Shown: positions 48,812-57,798, numbered from the stretch's first letter. The stretch: DNA of 64,000 nucleotides from Candidatus Bathyarchaeota archaeon (GCA_026014705.1 JAOZHU010000007.1:44287-108286), one strand, 5' to 3'. The notes: generated by a model not told the origin, from the letters alone. Made by a program: numbers and translations.

Positions 48812-49714
48812 ATGGCGTACAGAATCCTCATCTGCGACAAAATCACCGAAGAAGGCATAAAACTACTCGAGCAAAAAGGCTACGAAATCACAAAAGCATG
48901 GGACCAGCCCAAAAACGCTTTGCAGCAGATTATAGGCGGCTACGACGCCGTCATCGTGCGCTCCGCCACCAAAATCACCGCCAACCTAATCGCCGCAGCC
49001 AAACAGCTCAAGGTAATCGGAAGAGCAGGCGAAGGCACAGACAACATCGACACACAAGAAGCAACCGAAAAAGGCATCACAGTCGTGAACACGCCCCATG
49101 TATCCGCCACAAGCGTAGCCGAACTCACAATAGCCCACCTGCTGGCGCTCGCAAGAAACCTAGTCGAAGGAACAGTAACGCTGCGCGAGGGCAAATGGGC
49201 AAAAGAAGAACTCATGGGCACAGAAGTCAACGGAAAAACCCTCGGCGTCATCGGCTGCGGCAGCATAGGCAAAGAAGTGGAAAAACTCGCCGCCGCCCTA
49301 GGCATGAAAACCCTCGGCGTAGACGTCTGCGTCGGACGCGGCTCGGTGCCTCTTGAGCAAATGCTGCCTAACGCTGACTTCATAACCATCCACGTGCCCT
49401 TGGCGCCTCACACGAGGCACATGCTGTCAACCAAGCAGTTCAACATGATGAAAAACGGCGTGATGCTCATAGACTGCTCACGCGGCGGCGTAGTAGACCA
49501 AGAAGCACTCTACGAAGCACTCAAAGCAGGCAAAGTGAAAGCCGCAGCAGTCGATGTCTTCGAACAGGAACCGCCAGGAAACTGCAAGCTATTAACGCTC
49601 AAAAACGTTTATGCAACTCCGCACATCGGCGCCCAAACCCGCGAAGCCCAATCACGCGCAAGCATACAAATAGCCCAAAAAATAATCGAAGTACTAGAAC
49701 AAACCGCGAGTTGA
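48812..49714 (+). CDS. serA: D-3-phosphoglycerate dehydrogenase-like
   Basis: YRILICDKITEEGIKLLEQKGYEI, VIGRAGEGTDNIDTQEATEKGITVVNTP, GVIGCGSIGKEVEKLA; starts 3 nt after upstream stop. Confidence 0.9.
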   Translation: MAYRILICDKITEEGIKLLEQKGYEITKAWDQPKNALQQIIGGYDAVIVRSATKITANLIAAAKQLKVIGRAGEGTDNIDTQEATEKGITVVNTPHVSATSVAELTIAHLLALARNLVEGTVTLREGKWAKEELMGTEVNGKTLGVIGCGSIGKEVEKLAAALGMKTLGVDVCVGRGSVPLEQMLPNADFITIHVPLAPHTRHMLSTKQFNMMKNGVMLIDCSRGGVVDQEALYEALKAGKVKAAAVDVFEQEPPGNCKLLTLKNVYATPHIGAQTREAQSRASIQIAQKIIEVLEQTAS

Positions 49715-50997
49715 CCAGCATGGTAGACATAAAACCTTTCAAAGCGATACGGTACACAGAGAAAGCAGGTGACCCCGCGGACCTGATAACGCCACCCTAC
49801 GACAAAATCGACCACAACCAGCAGAAAAAATACTACGCGAAATCGCCCTACAACTACTGCCGCCTCATACTGCCCATGGAAGAAAACAAGTACGAAAAAG
49901 CAAAACAGCGAATCCAAACGTGGCTAAGCGACGGCGTACTCGCAAAAGACGATGCACCAGCACTTTTCGTTTACAAACAAGAATTCACGCTGTCAGGAGA
50001 AAACCGCACGCGGACGGGACTAATCGCTGCTATGCGCTTGTACGGCTACGACGAAAACATAGTGTTTCCCCACGAAGTCACGCATGGCGCGCCGAAAGCA
50101 GACCGCCTGAACATGCTGCAAACAGTCCAAAAAAACTTGGAACCTGTTTTCCTGATATTCTCAGACACTGAAAACCAAATCATCGACCTTTTCGCTGAAA
50201 CCACAAAAACCTCGCCCACCATAAAAATTGAAGACGAACATAGAATTACGCATACGGTCTGGCGCGTAACCGACCTAGAAAAAATCAAATCCGTACAAAC
50301 TGCAATGCGAGACAAACTGCTCGTCATCACCGACGGACACCACAGGTACGAAAGCGCAATTGCCCACAGAGATGCACAGCGTGCACGGCAGGCGTGGACT
50401 GAGAATTCAGCCTTCAACTTTCACATGAGCTACATGGTTCCAGTTCAAGATGAAGGACTCGTCATTTTGCCCACGCACAGACTCCTGAAAAAATTCACCC
50501 TAACCAACGACACGATGCAGCAGCTCAAAAAATTCTTCACCGTCACAGAAATAGCTGCAACAGTTGAATCAATAGAAGATTTCCTTGAAAATCACAGACA
50601 AAAGCGGGCGTTCTGCATTTACGACGGCTCAATAGCCTACGGCGTGCTCTTGAAAGACGAAGAAGCCGTTTCGCAACTTGTTAACAACTGCAACTCTAAA
50701 CAAGTGCAGCTGCTGGATGTGGTAATACTGCGAGACGTTGTCTTTAAAAGCATATTGAAAACTGGCGAGCTAAAGATTGATGAAGATATACTCTACGTTG
50801 GCTCAATCCGAAGCGCCTTCGAGAAAGTCAACAACGGCGAAGCTAAACTGGCTTTTCTGGTTAACTGCATAAACCCCGAGACGGTTTGGCAAATAGCGCA
50901 GAAGCATGAAAGGCTGCCTGAGAAATCCACGGATTTTTACCCGAAACCTGCTTCAGGCTTAATGATGATGGATATTTCACCTGAAGAAAAACTGTAG
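49711..50997 (+). CDS. DUF1015 family protein
   Basis: FKAIRYTEKAGDPADLITPPYDKI...YNYCRLILPMEE...LVITDGHHRYESAIAHRD...ASGLMMMDI; likely start at 49720. Confidence 0.88.
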   Translation: MTSMVDIKPFKAIRYTEKAGDPADLITPPYDKIDHNQQKKYYAKSPYNYCRLILPMEENKYEKAKQRIQTWLSDGVLAKDDAPALFVYKQEFTLSGENRTRTGLIAAMRLYGYDENIVFPHEVTHGAPKADRLNMLQTVQKNLEPVFLIFSDTENQIIDLFAETTKTSPTIKIEDEHRITHTVWRVTDLEKIKSVQTAMRDKLLVITDGHHRYESAIAHRDAQRARQAWTENSAFNFHMSYMVPVQDEGLVILPTHRLLKKFTLTNDTMQQLKKFFTVTEIAATVESIEDFLENHRQKRAFCIYDGSIAYGVLLKDEEAVSQLVNNCNSKQVQLLDVVILRDVVFKSILKTGELKIDEDILYVGSIRSAFEKVNNGEAKLAFLVNCINPETVWQIAQKHERLPEKSTDFYPKPASGLMMMDISPEEKL

Positions 50998-51106
50998 CAT
51001 GCCCCTTCCTGTTTTTTCACTTTATGAGCCGTAAATTCTGGCAAATTGTTATAAGGCTTAACGTAGAAAACAGAAGCCCATACGCAAGTACATGTGAGGT
51101 TACAGC

Positions 51107-51853
51107 ATGACTGAAAATGATGAATTCGAACAGATCGCAGAGATGCGTGGCATAAAAATTAGCGACACCGCGAAAAAATGCATTGCTGAATTGCTCGGCA
51201 CCTTCGTGCTGGTGCTGGTTGGCTGCGGAACGGTTGTGCTTTCGGGCTACTCAACCGCGGGAACGGTAGGCGTAGCTTTCGCCTTCGGGTTAGCCTATCT
51301 CGCTATGGTTTACGCTATAGGCGGCGTTTCTGGGTGCCACATAAATCCCGCTGTGTCAATATCCATGTTGGTCGCGGGCAAAATCACCGTGAAAGACACT
51401 GCTTTCTACATAGTGTCCCAATGCATAGGCGGCATAGCCGGCGCAGCGGCGCTTTACGCGATTGCCGTTGGAAATCCGCAGTATGCTTTGGCTTTTACTG
51501 GTTTAGGTCAAAACGGGTTTGACATTGCTTCGCCTGCCAGGTTCTCGATGGTTTCAGCCTTCATAGCTGAGTTGCTGTTGACATTCGTTTTCCTGCTCGT
51601 TATTCACGGCGCAACCAGCAGAAAAGCGCCTCGGGGCTTCGCGGGGATACCTATCGGCTTAAGCTTGGCTTTCATTCATCTCGTCGGCATACCCGTAACT
51701 GGCACTTCGGTGAATCCAGCGAGAAGTCTAGGTCCAGCCGTGATAGTCGGCATCTTCGGCAACACAACTGCGTTGACTCAGCTTTGGCTCTTCTGGGTGG
51801 CACCCATCATCGGAGCCGTGTTGGCTGCGGCGGTATGGAAGCTTCTGCAGTAG
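51107..51853 (+). CDS. MIP family aquaporin/glycerol channel
   Basis: Two NPA boxes: GCHINPAVSISML and GTSVNPARSLGPA; six TM segments. Confidence 0.93.
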   Translation: MTENDEFEQIAEMRGIKISDTAKKCIAELLGTFVLVLVGCGTVVLSGYSTAGTVGVAFAFGLAYLAMVYAIGGVSGCHINPAVSISMLVAGKITVKDTAFYIVSQCIGGIAGAAALYAIAVGNPQYALAFTGLGQNGFDIASPARFSMVSAFIAELLLTFVFLLVIHGATSRKAPRGFAGIPIGLSLAFIHLVGIPVTGTSVNPARSLGPAVIVGIFGNTTALTQLWLFWVAPIIGAVLAAAVWKLLQ

Positions 51854-51911
51854 CAAATCGCAAAAGCAACTGTTTCACGCTTCCCAATTTTTTTGTTTTC
51901 CCAGTTTAATG

Positions 51912-52055
51912 TCACTTCACGAATTTTGCAGGATGCCGCTTAAAGCGTTTCTTGCAGACTAGGCTGCAGAAATGGTAGGTTTCGCCTTCATAGGTGATTT
52001 TGAATTTGGCTGTGTTTTCATCAAGAACCATGCCGCAGACGGGGTCTCTGAACAT
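51912..52055 (-). CDS. YHS-domain small protein (47 aa), absent from the ORF track
   Basis: Reverse strand reads MFRDPVCGMVLDENTAKFKITYEGETYHFCSLVCKKRFKRHPAKFVK*; DPVCGM...YHFCSLVCKKRF signature. Confidence 0.88.
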   Translation of the reverse strand: MFRDPVCGMVLDENTAKFKITYEGETYHFCSLVCKKRFKRHPAKFVK

Positions 52056-52249
52056 TATTTTAGCCTTAACCTCACTGAACAGTTTACTTTCACCCTATTA
52101 TGGTTAGTGGTTAAAAAACAGCTTAAGAGCGCTGGTTACACGCGCCTTTTCTCCGTTGTCGGTCAAACGCATTGTTATTTTTCGGTTGCAGGTTAATTTT
52201 TATATTTGTCACATGTTATTAACATAACATATCTGGGGGAAAAAGCAGA

Positions 52250-52402
52250 GTGAAACTTGTAACCGTCCTGTTGCCTGAGGCTTATCTGGAAGGTTTAGAC
52301 GAGCTCGTGAGAGCTAACATGTACCCGAGCAGAAGCTCCGTAATAAGGTCAGCAGTCCGTGACTTGCTGAAGAAAGAGCTATGGGAAAAACGCGGAAAAT
52401 AA
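52250..52402 (+). CDS. Ribbon-helix-helix (CopG-like) small DNA-binding protein (50 aa), absent from the ORF track
   Basis: GTG start: VKLVTVLLPEAYLEGLDELVRANMYPSRSSVIRSAVRDLLKKELWEKRGK*; typical RHH pattern. Confidence 0.85.
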   Translation: MKLVTVLLPEAYLEGLDELVRANMYPSRSSVIRSAVRDLLKKELWEKRGK

Positions 52403-52545
52403 TCCGCACCCTCCCTAATTTTTGCACAATTGATTTAAAGACTTGGCCTCGCGATAATCAACTGCATTTAACGCGGTTTGCCCATAGACAACCATTTAAA
52501 CAGAAAAGGCTATTCTAATGAAACTGAAGGAAAGCATAGACGGGT

Positions 52546-52992
52546 TTGAGCCGCACAGAAGACTCAGCTTCCGGCGTGGAAGAGCTAAGCAAGAAACTTG
52601 ACCAAATAATCCGCAGGCTTGACCTTCTTGAAAAACTGATTGCCGAGAAACCTGAATACGAAGGAGTAGCTGCTGCGTTGGGACTAACGCGGCTCGGCAT
52701 AGGCATGTACGGCGAACCTTTGAAGATTGCGGCACGTTTGAAGAACGCTGAAGCCTACCTGCGGCAAAAAACAATTTCGCAAGATGACATTTTAAGAGCT
52801 ATCATTCAGGCTTTAGCTATCAAAGGGCCACTGAACATCTCGGCAATAACGCGGCAGGTCGTAGCTATACGCGGAAAAGCAAGCAGACGCATAATACGCG
52901 AAAGAGTGAAAAAACTGCAGCAGCTAGGTGTCCTGCTGAGAAGAGAGGGGAAAGCCCCAACTTACGACTTGATTGAAAAGGCTGACCAGTAA
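52546..52992 (+). CDS. wHTH-like regulator with N-terminal coiled coil
   Basis: VEELSKKLDQIIRRLDLLEKLIAEKPE; ILRAIIQALAIKGPLNISAITRQVVAIRGKASRRIIRERVKKLQQLGVLLRREGKAPTYDL. Confidence 0.75.
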   Translation: MSRTEDSASGVEELSKKLDQIIRRLDLLEKLIAEKPEYEGVAAALGLTRLGIGMYGEPLKIAARLKNAEAYLRQKTISQDDILRAIIQALAIKGPLNISAITRQVVAIRGKASRRIIRERVKKLQQLGVLLRREGKAPTYDLIEKADQ

Positions 52993-53041
52993 CGTGGTCA
53001 CTTTTATACAGAAAACCCAAATTCCGTGACCAACCTATATT
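52983..53041 (+). promoter_or_regulatory. Promoter module A: TGACCA-N6-TGGTCA palindrome, CGTGACCA half-site, CCTATATT TATA-like box
   Basis: 52983-53000 palindrome; 53026-53032 half-site; 53034-53041 TATA-like. Confidence 0.65.
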
Positions 53042-53094
53042 AGTCTTGAAATAAAACATGGTATCTTTGAAAGAAAAATGTGGAAGTGCGATGA

Positions 53095-53640
53095 GTGACG
53101 TCAAATATTGGTTTCAGAATGATGGCTTTCGGGTTCAAGATTCGAGATTTTCTCAATCCCCGCCAAAACAGCGTGAAAGAAGTGGGACTGAAACCGGGAT
53201 TTCACGTAATAGACTATGGCTGTGGACCAGGCAGTTATGTGCTTCCCGTCTCGGAAGCTATAGGGTCGTCAGGCAGACTGTACGCGTTAGATATTAATCA
53301 TCTTGCCCTCGAGATGGTTGAGAAAATTGCAGCGAAAAAGAAACTGAAGAATGTGATAACAATTCAGTCCGATTGCGGCACGGGTCTCCACGATGAAGAA
53401 TTGGATGTTGCCTTGCTTTACGATGTCTTCCATGACATAGCTGATCAGAACGCGGTGCTGAATGAACTGCAAAGGGTACTGAAGCCTAATGGTGTGCTTT
53501 CCTTCAGTGACCATCACCTGAAAGAGAACGAGATAATTTCTAAAGTAACGTCAACGGGCTTGTTCAAGCTTCAGAAGATTAATAAATACACTTACACTTT
53601 CAGCAAGCAAACTGCTAAGTCCTCAAACTGGATGCTTTAA
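53095..53640 (+). CDS. Class I SAM-dependent methyltransferase
   Basis: VIDYGCGPGSYVLPVSEAIGSSGRLYALDINHLALEMV...ALLYDVFHDI...LNELQRVLKPNGVLSFSDHH. Confidence 0.88.
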   Translation: MTSNIGFRMMAFGFKIRDFLNPRQNSVKEVGLKPGFHVIDYGCGPGSYVLPVSEAIGSSGRLYALDINHLALEMVEKIAAKKKLKNVITIQSDCGTGLHDEELDVALLYDVFHDIADQNAVLNELQRVLKPNGVLSFSDHHLKENEIISKVTSTGLFKLQKINKYTYTFSKQTAKSSNWML

Positions 53641-53866
53641 AAATGAGCTGTTGTCGGGTAATGCAGACGCCGCGAAGCCATGTGTGGTTGGCGTAGAGCA
53701 AATTTTAGCGAGTAAATCATGATTGGGGCGCAAATTCAGTGATCAAGCAAACACAATGCAATGAAGCCAGGGGAGACTAAGCAAGAAATAAACGAAAACT
53801 AGACAAATTCAAGTCTTGATCAGAATGGAACTGAAAATGTCAGCTGTCGTTGGCGTCTTAATGATG

Positions 53867-53927
53867 GTGACCAATGGCTTGATCACTTTTGCACAGAATA
53901 CCTAACTACAGTGACCACTCCTATATT
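53867..53927 (+). promoter_or_regulatory. Promoter module B: GTGACCA-N6-TGATCAC palindrome, GTGACCA half-site, CCTATATT TATA-like box
   Basis: Same layout as module A, 44 bp from palindrome TGACCA to half-site TGACCA in both. Confidence 0.65.
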
Positions 53928-53945
53928 GTTCTTGAGGTGAAAAAT

Positions 53946-54329
53946 ATGACACATGAAGAAAGAAAAGACAAACAAATGGAGCCAGAAAACATCAAGGAAA
54001 TACTCAAAGTCGTCTCCACAGAAATACCCACAATGATCAAAAGCATTCTAACTTCAGTTTTCTCTGAAGAAGCGGGAAGAAACATGGGCAAGGCTGCAGC
54101 TGCATACTACAAAGAACTGAAAGACGGCGGGTTGCCTGACCAAGTAGCCGTGAAACTGACGGAGGAGTACATGCGCACTTTCACAAGCATCGGCGACATG
54201 CTCAAGAGTGCTGGAAGAGGCGGTTGGGGGCGTGGTCACGGCGAAGACGATGAAATAGGCAGAGAAATCGAGAAGAGAATCCACAATAAGCTCAGGAAAG
54301 GCGCAGACGACGAAGAGGAAGATGAATAG
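53946..54329 (+). CDS. Hypothetical charged helical protein
   Basis: MTHEERKDKQMEPENIKEILKVVSTEIPTMIKSILTSVFSEEAGRNMGKAAAAYYKELKDGGLPDQVAVKLTEEYMRTF...; ATG at 53946 sits just downstream of promoter module B. Confidence 0.7.
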   Translation: MTHEERKDKQMEPENIKEILKVVSTEIPTMIKSILTSVFSEEAGRNMGKAAAAYYKELKDGGLPDQVAVKLTEEYMRTFTSIGDMLKSAGRGGWGRGHGEDDEIGREIEKRIHNKLRKGADDEEEDE

Positions 54330-54624
54330 CCTTCCTCTTCTGATTGAAGCAAAGGGAGTGCTTGTATTGAACGCGGTTTCAGTTTTGACAGCAGTGATAA
54401 AGTCCTCTCCGCAGTTGGCGTTTATGGTCTTCAGCTTGTTCTGGATGTACCTTACTCTGGGTAGCCGAGTGCGCAAGACAAGGAAAGCAATCGAGAAACA
54501 ACTCATGCAGCAAGGCATGTCGAAAGAGGACGCGAAGCGTCTTAGCGCTTGCTTTGAGGAGCTCAAAGACAACATTACGCAAACGCTTAAAGAAGGGGTC
54601 ATAGGCGGTTTAAGACAGCGATAG
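54322..54624 (+). CDS. Small single-TM hypothetical protein, overlapping previous gene
   Basis: MNSLPLLIEAKGVLVLNAVSVLTAVIKSSPQLAFMVFSLFWMYLTLGSRVRKTRKAIEKQLMQQGMSKEDAKRLSACFEELK...; 8-bp overlap suggests coupling. Confidence 0.65.
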   Translation: MNSLPLLIEAKGVLVLNAVSVLTAVIKSSPQLAFMVFSLFWMYLTLGSRVRKTRKAIEKQLMQQGMSKEDAKRLSACFEELKDNITQTLKEGVIGGLRQR

Positions 54625-54646
54625 ACCCAGATTTCTTTGTTTTCAT

Positions 54647-55411
54647 TTATGCGGTTTGCAGTGAACTGAGTTTGACTGCTATCTCGGTTGGATTTTGGGC
54701 GAGCGTTATTTCGCGTCCAACGATGAGGTATCGCGCGCCCGCTTTCACCGCTGTTTCCGCTGCGCCGCCTTGAGCGCCGATGCCGGGCGAGTATATGGGC
54801 ACTTTTTCGCCCAAAATTTCGTGGATTTCCGCTATTTTTTCGGGAACTGTGGCGCCCACTACCACGCCATCTGCATTCCATTTTAAGGCTTTTTTTGCGA
54901 AGGACACATACTGCGGCGTTTTTCTGCCTGTTTCCGAGTTGTATATGGTTTGTCCGTAGCCTTCAGCGGCGCCTTTGTGGCTCATGTACGCTAGGAGGAT
55001 TACGCCGCGTTGCTGTTTGTGTGCGACGTCGAAGATTGGTTGTAAGCCTTCTTCCCAGCCTACGAACGGATTCGCAATTAAAGCGTCGAAGCCTGCTGCG
55101 TAGTAGTATTCGGCGATGGTTTGGTTGGTTGAGCCGATGTCGTTGGCTTTGCAGTCCATTATGGCTGGAAGCCCTCTAGCGTGGATGTTGTTTATTAGTT
55201 GCTGGGTGCCATTGAAGGTGCCGAGCGGGAGCGTGAGGTGGTGGTTGATTTTGACGGCGCATATGTAGGGGTGAACTGCTTCTAGGACTTGTTGGGCTTT
55301 GGTGAGGAGGGTTGGGCGGTTTTCTGGGTTTTGGTATGGGAAGTCTAAGGCTAACACGATGCGTGTTTTCTTTTTTTTGGCTGTTTCCGCTATTTTTGTT
55401 CTGAAGGACAC
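54647..55411 (-). CDS. pyrF: Orotidine 5'-phosphate decarboxylase
   Basis: RIVLALDFPYQNP, AVKINHHLTLPLG, IMDCKANDIGSTNQTIAEYYY, SPGIGAQGG; GTG at 55411 likely start. Confidence 0.9.
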   Translation of the reverse strand: MSFRTKIAETAKKKKTRIVLALDFPYQNPENRPTLLTKAQQVLEAVHPYICAVKINHHLTLPLGTFNGTQQLINNIHARGLPAIMDCKANDIGSTNQTIAEYYYAAGFDALIANPFVGWEEGLQPIFDVAHKQQRGVILLAYMSHKGAAEGYGQTIYNSETGRKTPQYVSFAKKALKWNADGVVVGATVPEKIAEIHEILGEKVPIYSPGIGAQGGAAETAVKAGARYLIVGREITLAQNPTEIAVKLSSLQTA

Positions 55412-55518
55412 TGTGCCACCTGTGTCAGTATTTAGCTGTGTAAGCGAATAACTTTTACTGTTTTCGTGTGGCAAATTTATTTATGCTACTTGTGAAAGCT
55501 TGAAGTCTGAGTGAAAGG

Positions 55519-56418
55519 ATGCTTGGTGAGCTCGCGGCTTTAGGCGCAGCGGTTAGTTGGGCTGTGGCGCCGATACTTTACCGAAAAGCCCTGTTTAAAA
55601 CTAAGCCTGTCTCGGCGAATATTGTGCGGTGCGTGAGCAACGCGGCGGTTCTGCTGGTTGTGCTGTTGGTAACGGGCAACGGCGCCGTTTTAGCGAGTTT
55701 GCCCTTGGAAGCCATAGCGATGGTGGTTGCCAGCGGTTTGATTGGGTTAGGGTTGGGCGACACGTTGTACATGGTGGGTTTGAAGTCGGTGGGTGTTTCT
55801 AGGGCGGTTCCGTTGGCGTCGACGTACCCGCTGTTTAGTCTTTTGTGGGCGATTTTGCTGCTTGGTGAGCCTGTGGCGTTGCCAGCGGTGGTCGGAGCCG
55901 TGGTGATACTGTTGGGGATATGGTTGTTAAGTCATGAAAAAGAAAACGGCGGTAAGGGACTTCAAAGGGGGGTTTTGGTTAGGGGTGTGGCTGCGAGTTT
56001 GGTGACGGCTGTAGTGTGGTCTATAAGTATAACGTTGATTGATGCTGCGCTGAAGATTCCGAGCTCGAGCGGTTTGGATGTTAATTTCGCTATTTTGACG
56101 CTGAGGTTGGCGCCGCTTTCCGTTGTTCTCTTGGCTTTTGCGCCTGTTCTGGATAAGAAGCGCGGTTTTCTCAAGATGAAACGGCGAACCGCGGTTGAGC
56201 TTTGCGTGGGCGGGTTGGTTGCCAACGGCGTCGGCTGGTTGCTCATGAACGTCAGCCTCCTGAACATTTTGGAGTCTCAGGCGATTCCGATTTCTTCTAC
56301 CAGCCCGTTGTTTTCTGCAGTGGCGGGGTTTGCCTTGTTCCATGAGAAAATGACTGTTAATAATTTGTTGGGTGCGGTGCTGGTTGTTGTTGGGATATTC
56401 ATGATTTTTGTGGTTTGA
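55519..56418 (+). CDS. EamA/DMT family transporter
   Basis: Ten hydrophobic segments; STYPLFSLLWAILLLGEPV and SSTSPLFSAVAGFALFHEKM repeats. Confidence 0.9.
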   Translation: MLGELAALGAAVSWAVAPILYRKALFKTKPVSANIVRCVSNAAVLLVVLLVTGNGAVLASLPLEAIAMVVASGLIGLGLGDTLYMVGLKSVGVSRAVPLASTYPLFSLLWAILLLGEPVALPAVVGAVVILLGIWLLSHEKENGGKGLQRGVLVRGVAASLVTAVVWSISITLIDAALKIPSSSGLDVNFAILTLRLAPLSVVLLAFAPVLDKKRGFLKMKRRTAVELCVGGLVANGVGWLLMNVSLLNILESQAIPISSTSPLFSAVAGFALFHEKMTVNNLLGAVLVVVGIFMIFVV

Positions 56419-56431
56419 TACTTGACCCTTT

Positions 56432-57244
56432 TCATCGTCTCCGTGCTTTTGAAAGGGCAGACAAGATTGAAAGTACAACGATGACTATGATGAATAGAGC
56501 TTCCGTGTCGATGGAGATGGATAATGGCTGAGTTGGTTCGGGTTCCGCTGTGAAGTCCAAATTGCCGATGGCGTAGGCGGTCCATTCGCCGTCTTCGAAG
56601 TCTGGCGGAGTCCAGCCCAGCGGGTTAGAGCTGCCAGTGGCTTCTACCCATATCCAGCCTGCGTCTCTGTCGTCACCCGCGAGGTCCCAGTAGTTGTTTG
56701 CGTTTGGGAACTCGGGAAGCCAAATCAACACGGCAACGTGTTCGGGGGCGTCTACGAGGGCTACGTCGAAGCCGGCGGCAAAGTAGATTGTGCCGCATAG
56801 GAATGACATGTCTTCGCAGTCTCCGATGGCTTTGACGCCTGTGTTTTCGTTGAAGGCGTGTGCCATTTCATCTGCGTTCCATGCCCATTCTTCTTGGGAG
56901 ACGCCGTCTCTGAAGACGTTGTCGCTGTCGTATCCGTATTCTGTCCATGTTTGAACGTATTTTAGTATGGCGGCTGCCCTTTCTGTTTTGCTTGGGTAGT
57001 TGGTTTGGAACCTTTCGCCGATGCTGTATGCTAGTTCTTTGTTTTCGTCAAGTGTTTCGGTGGCTAGATTTGGCAGGTAGCCGTTTGGTCCGCCGTAGTA
57101 GTTTCTGTTTATTCCCCAGTTGTCGTGCCAGTCGCCGTCTTCGAGGGTGAAGCTTGAGGCTGGAAGCGCGTTGACTGTTGGGCTTTGTGCAGCAGCTATT
57201 GTGCAGAGAATGAGCATGAGGAGTATGGTGTGCTTGGGTTTCAT
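56432..57244 (-). CDS. Secreted, membrane-anchored transglutaminase-like protein
   Basis: Signal peptide; GDCEDMSFLCGTIYFAAGFDVALVDAPEHVAVLIWLPE; C-terminal TM plus KARRR. Confidence 0.8.
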   Translation of the reverse strand: MKPKHTILLMLILCTIAAAQSPTVNALPASSFTLEDGDWHDNWGINRNYYGGPNGYLPNLATETLDENKELAYSIGERFQTNYPSKTERAAAILKYVQTWTEYGYDSDNVFRDGVSQEEWAWNADEMAHAFNENTGVKAIGDCEDMSFLCGTIYFAAGFDVALVDAPEHVAVLIWLPEFPNANNYWDLAGDDRDAGWIWVEATGSSNPLGWTPPDFEDGEWTAYAIGNLDFTAEPEPTQPLSISIDTEALFIIVIVVLSILSALSKARRR

Positions 57245-57257
57245 TTGTTGTCCTCGG

Positions 57258-57740
57258 TTAGCCCATTGGAAGTGTTAAGCTTGCGAGCATGATGAGTCCG
57301 AGGAATACTTCGTAGCAGAAGAGGAAGACTCCGATGGCGGTTGGGTGCTTGTTGATGTCGTCTAGGTCAACTCCGAAGGGGCTGAGTTTGGCGAAAACTA
57401 GATAGAACAGTGCGCCGAGTAACAGGCTTACGAAGAAGCTGATGATTACGATGAGGAGTCGCTGGAGGTTGAAGTAGGCGCCGACGACTACCGACTGCGA
57501 AAGGAAGAAGGGGTTGACCATTGAGCCGTAAACAACCAGTCCAGCGTATACAAAAAAGCCGCCGACGAAAAGTCCAGTTGCCAGCGGATTGCCCTTGACG
57601 CTTTCTAGTTCTTTGATTTTCGTCGTAATGAGCGTGATGACTCTGATTCCAATATATCCGATCAGTAGGCAAATGAGGCTTGAAACGAAGGCTCGAACGA
57701 ACCATAAACCCAAGGACGCTAAGAGTTCTGAACCAGCCAA
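57258..57740 (-). CDS. Four-TM membrane protein (possibly DUF350-like)
   Basis: Two similar halves with KGNPLATGLFVGGFFVYAGLVVYG and NKHPTAIGVFLFCYEVFLGLIML. Confidence 0.5.
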   Translation of the reverse strand: MAGSELLASLGLWFVRAFVSSLICLLIGYIGIRVITLITTKIKELESVKGNPLATGLFVGGFFVYAGLVVYGSMVNPFFLSQSVVVGAYFNLQRLLIVIISFFVSLLLGALFYLVFAKLSPFGVDLDDINKHPTAIGVFLFCYEVFLGLIMLASLTLPMG

Positions 57741-57798
57741 CTTTGTTTTCCTCCGCAGAAGAGTGTATTTTATGAAAATAGATATAACGTTTTAGTCT

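Noticed and set aside
54054-54881. 275-aa minus-strand ORF
   Set aside because: Spans antisense of two supported + strand genes and overlaps pyrF in another frame; biased composition.
56277-56585. 102-aa minus ORF and other minus ORFs inside the transporter gene
   Set aside because: Antisense to the EamA transporter and overlapping the transglutaminase gene in another frame.
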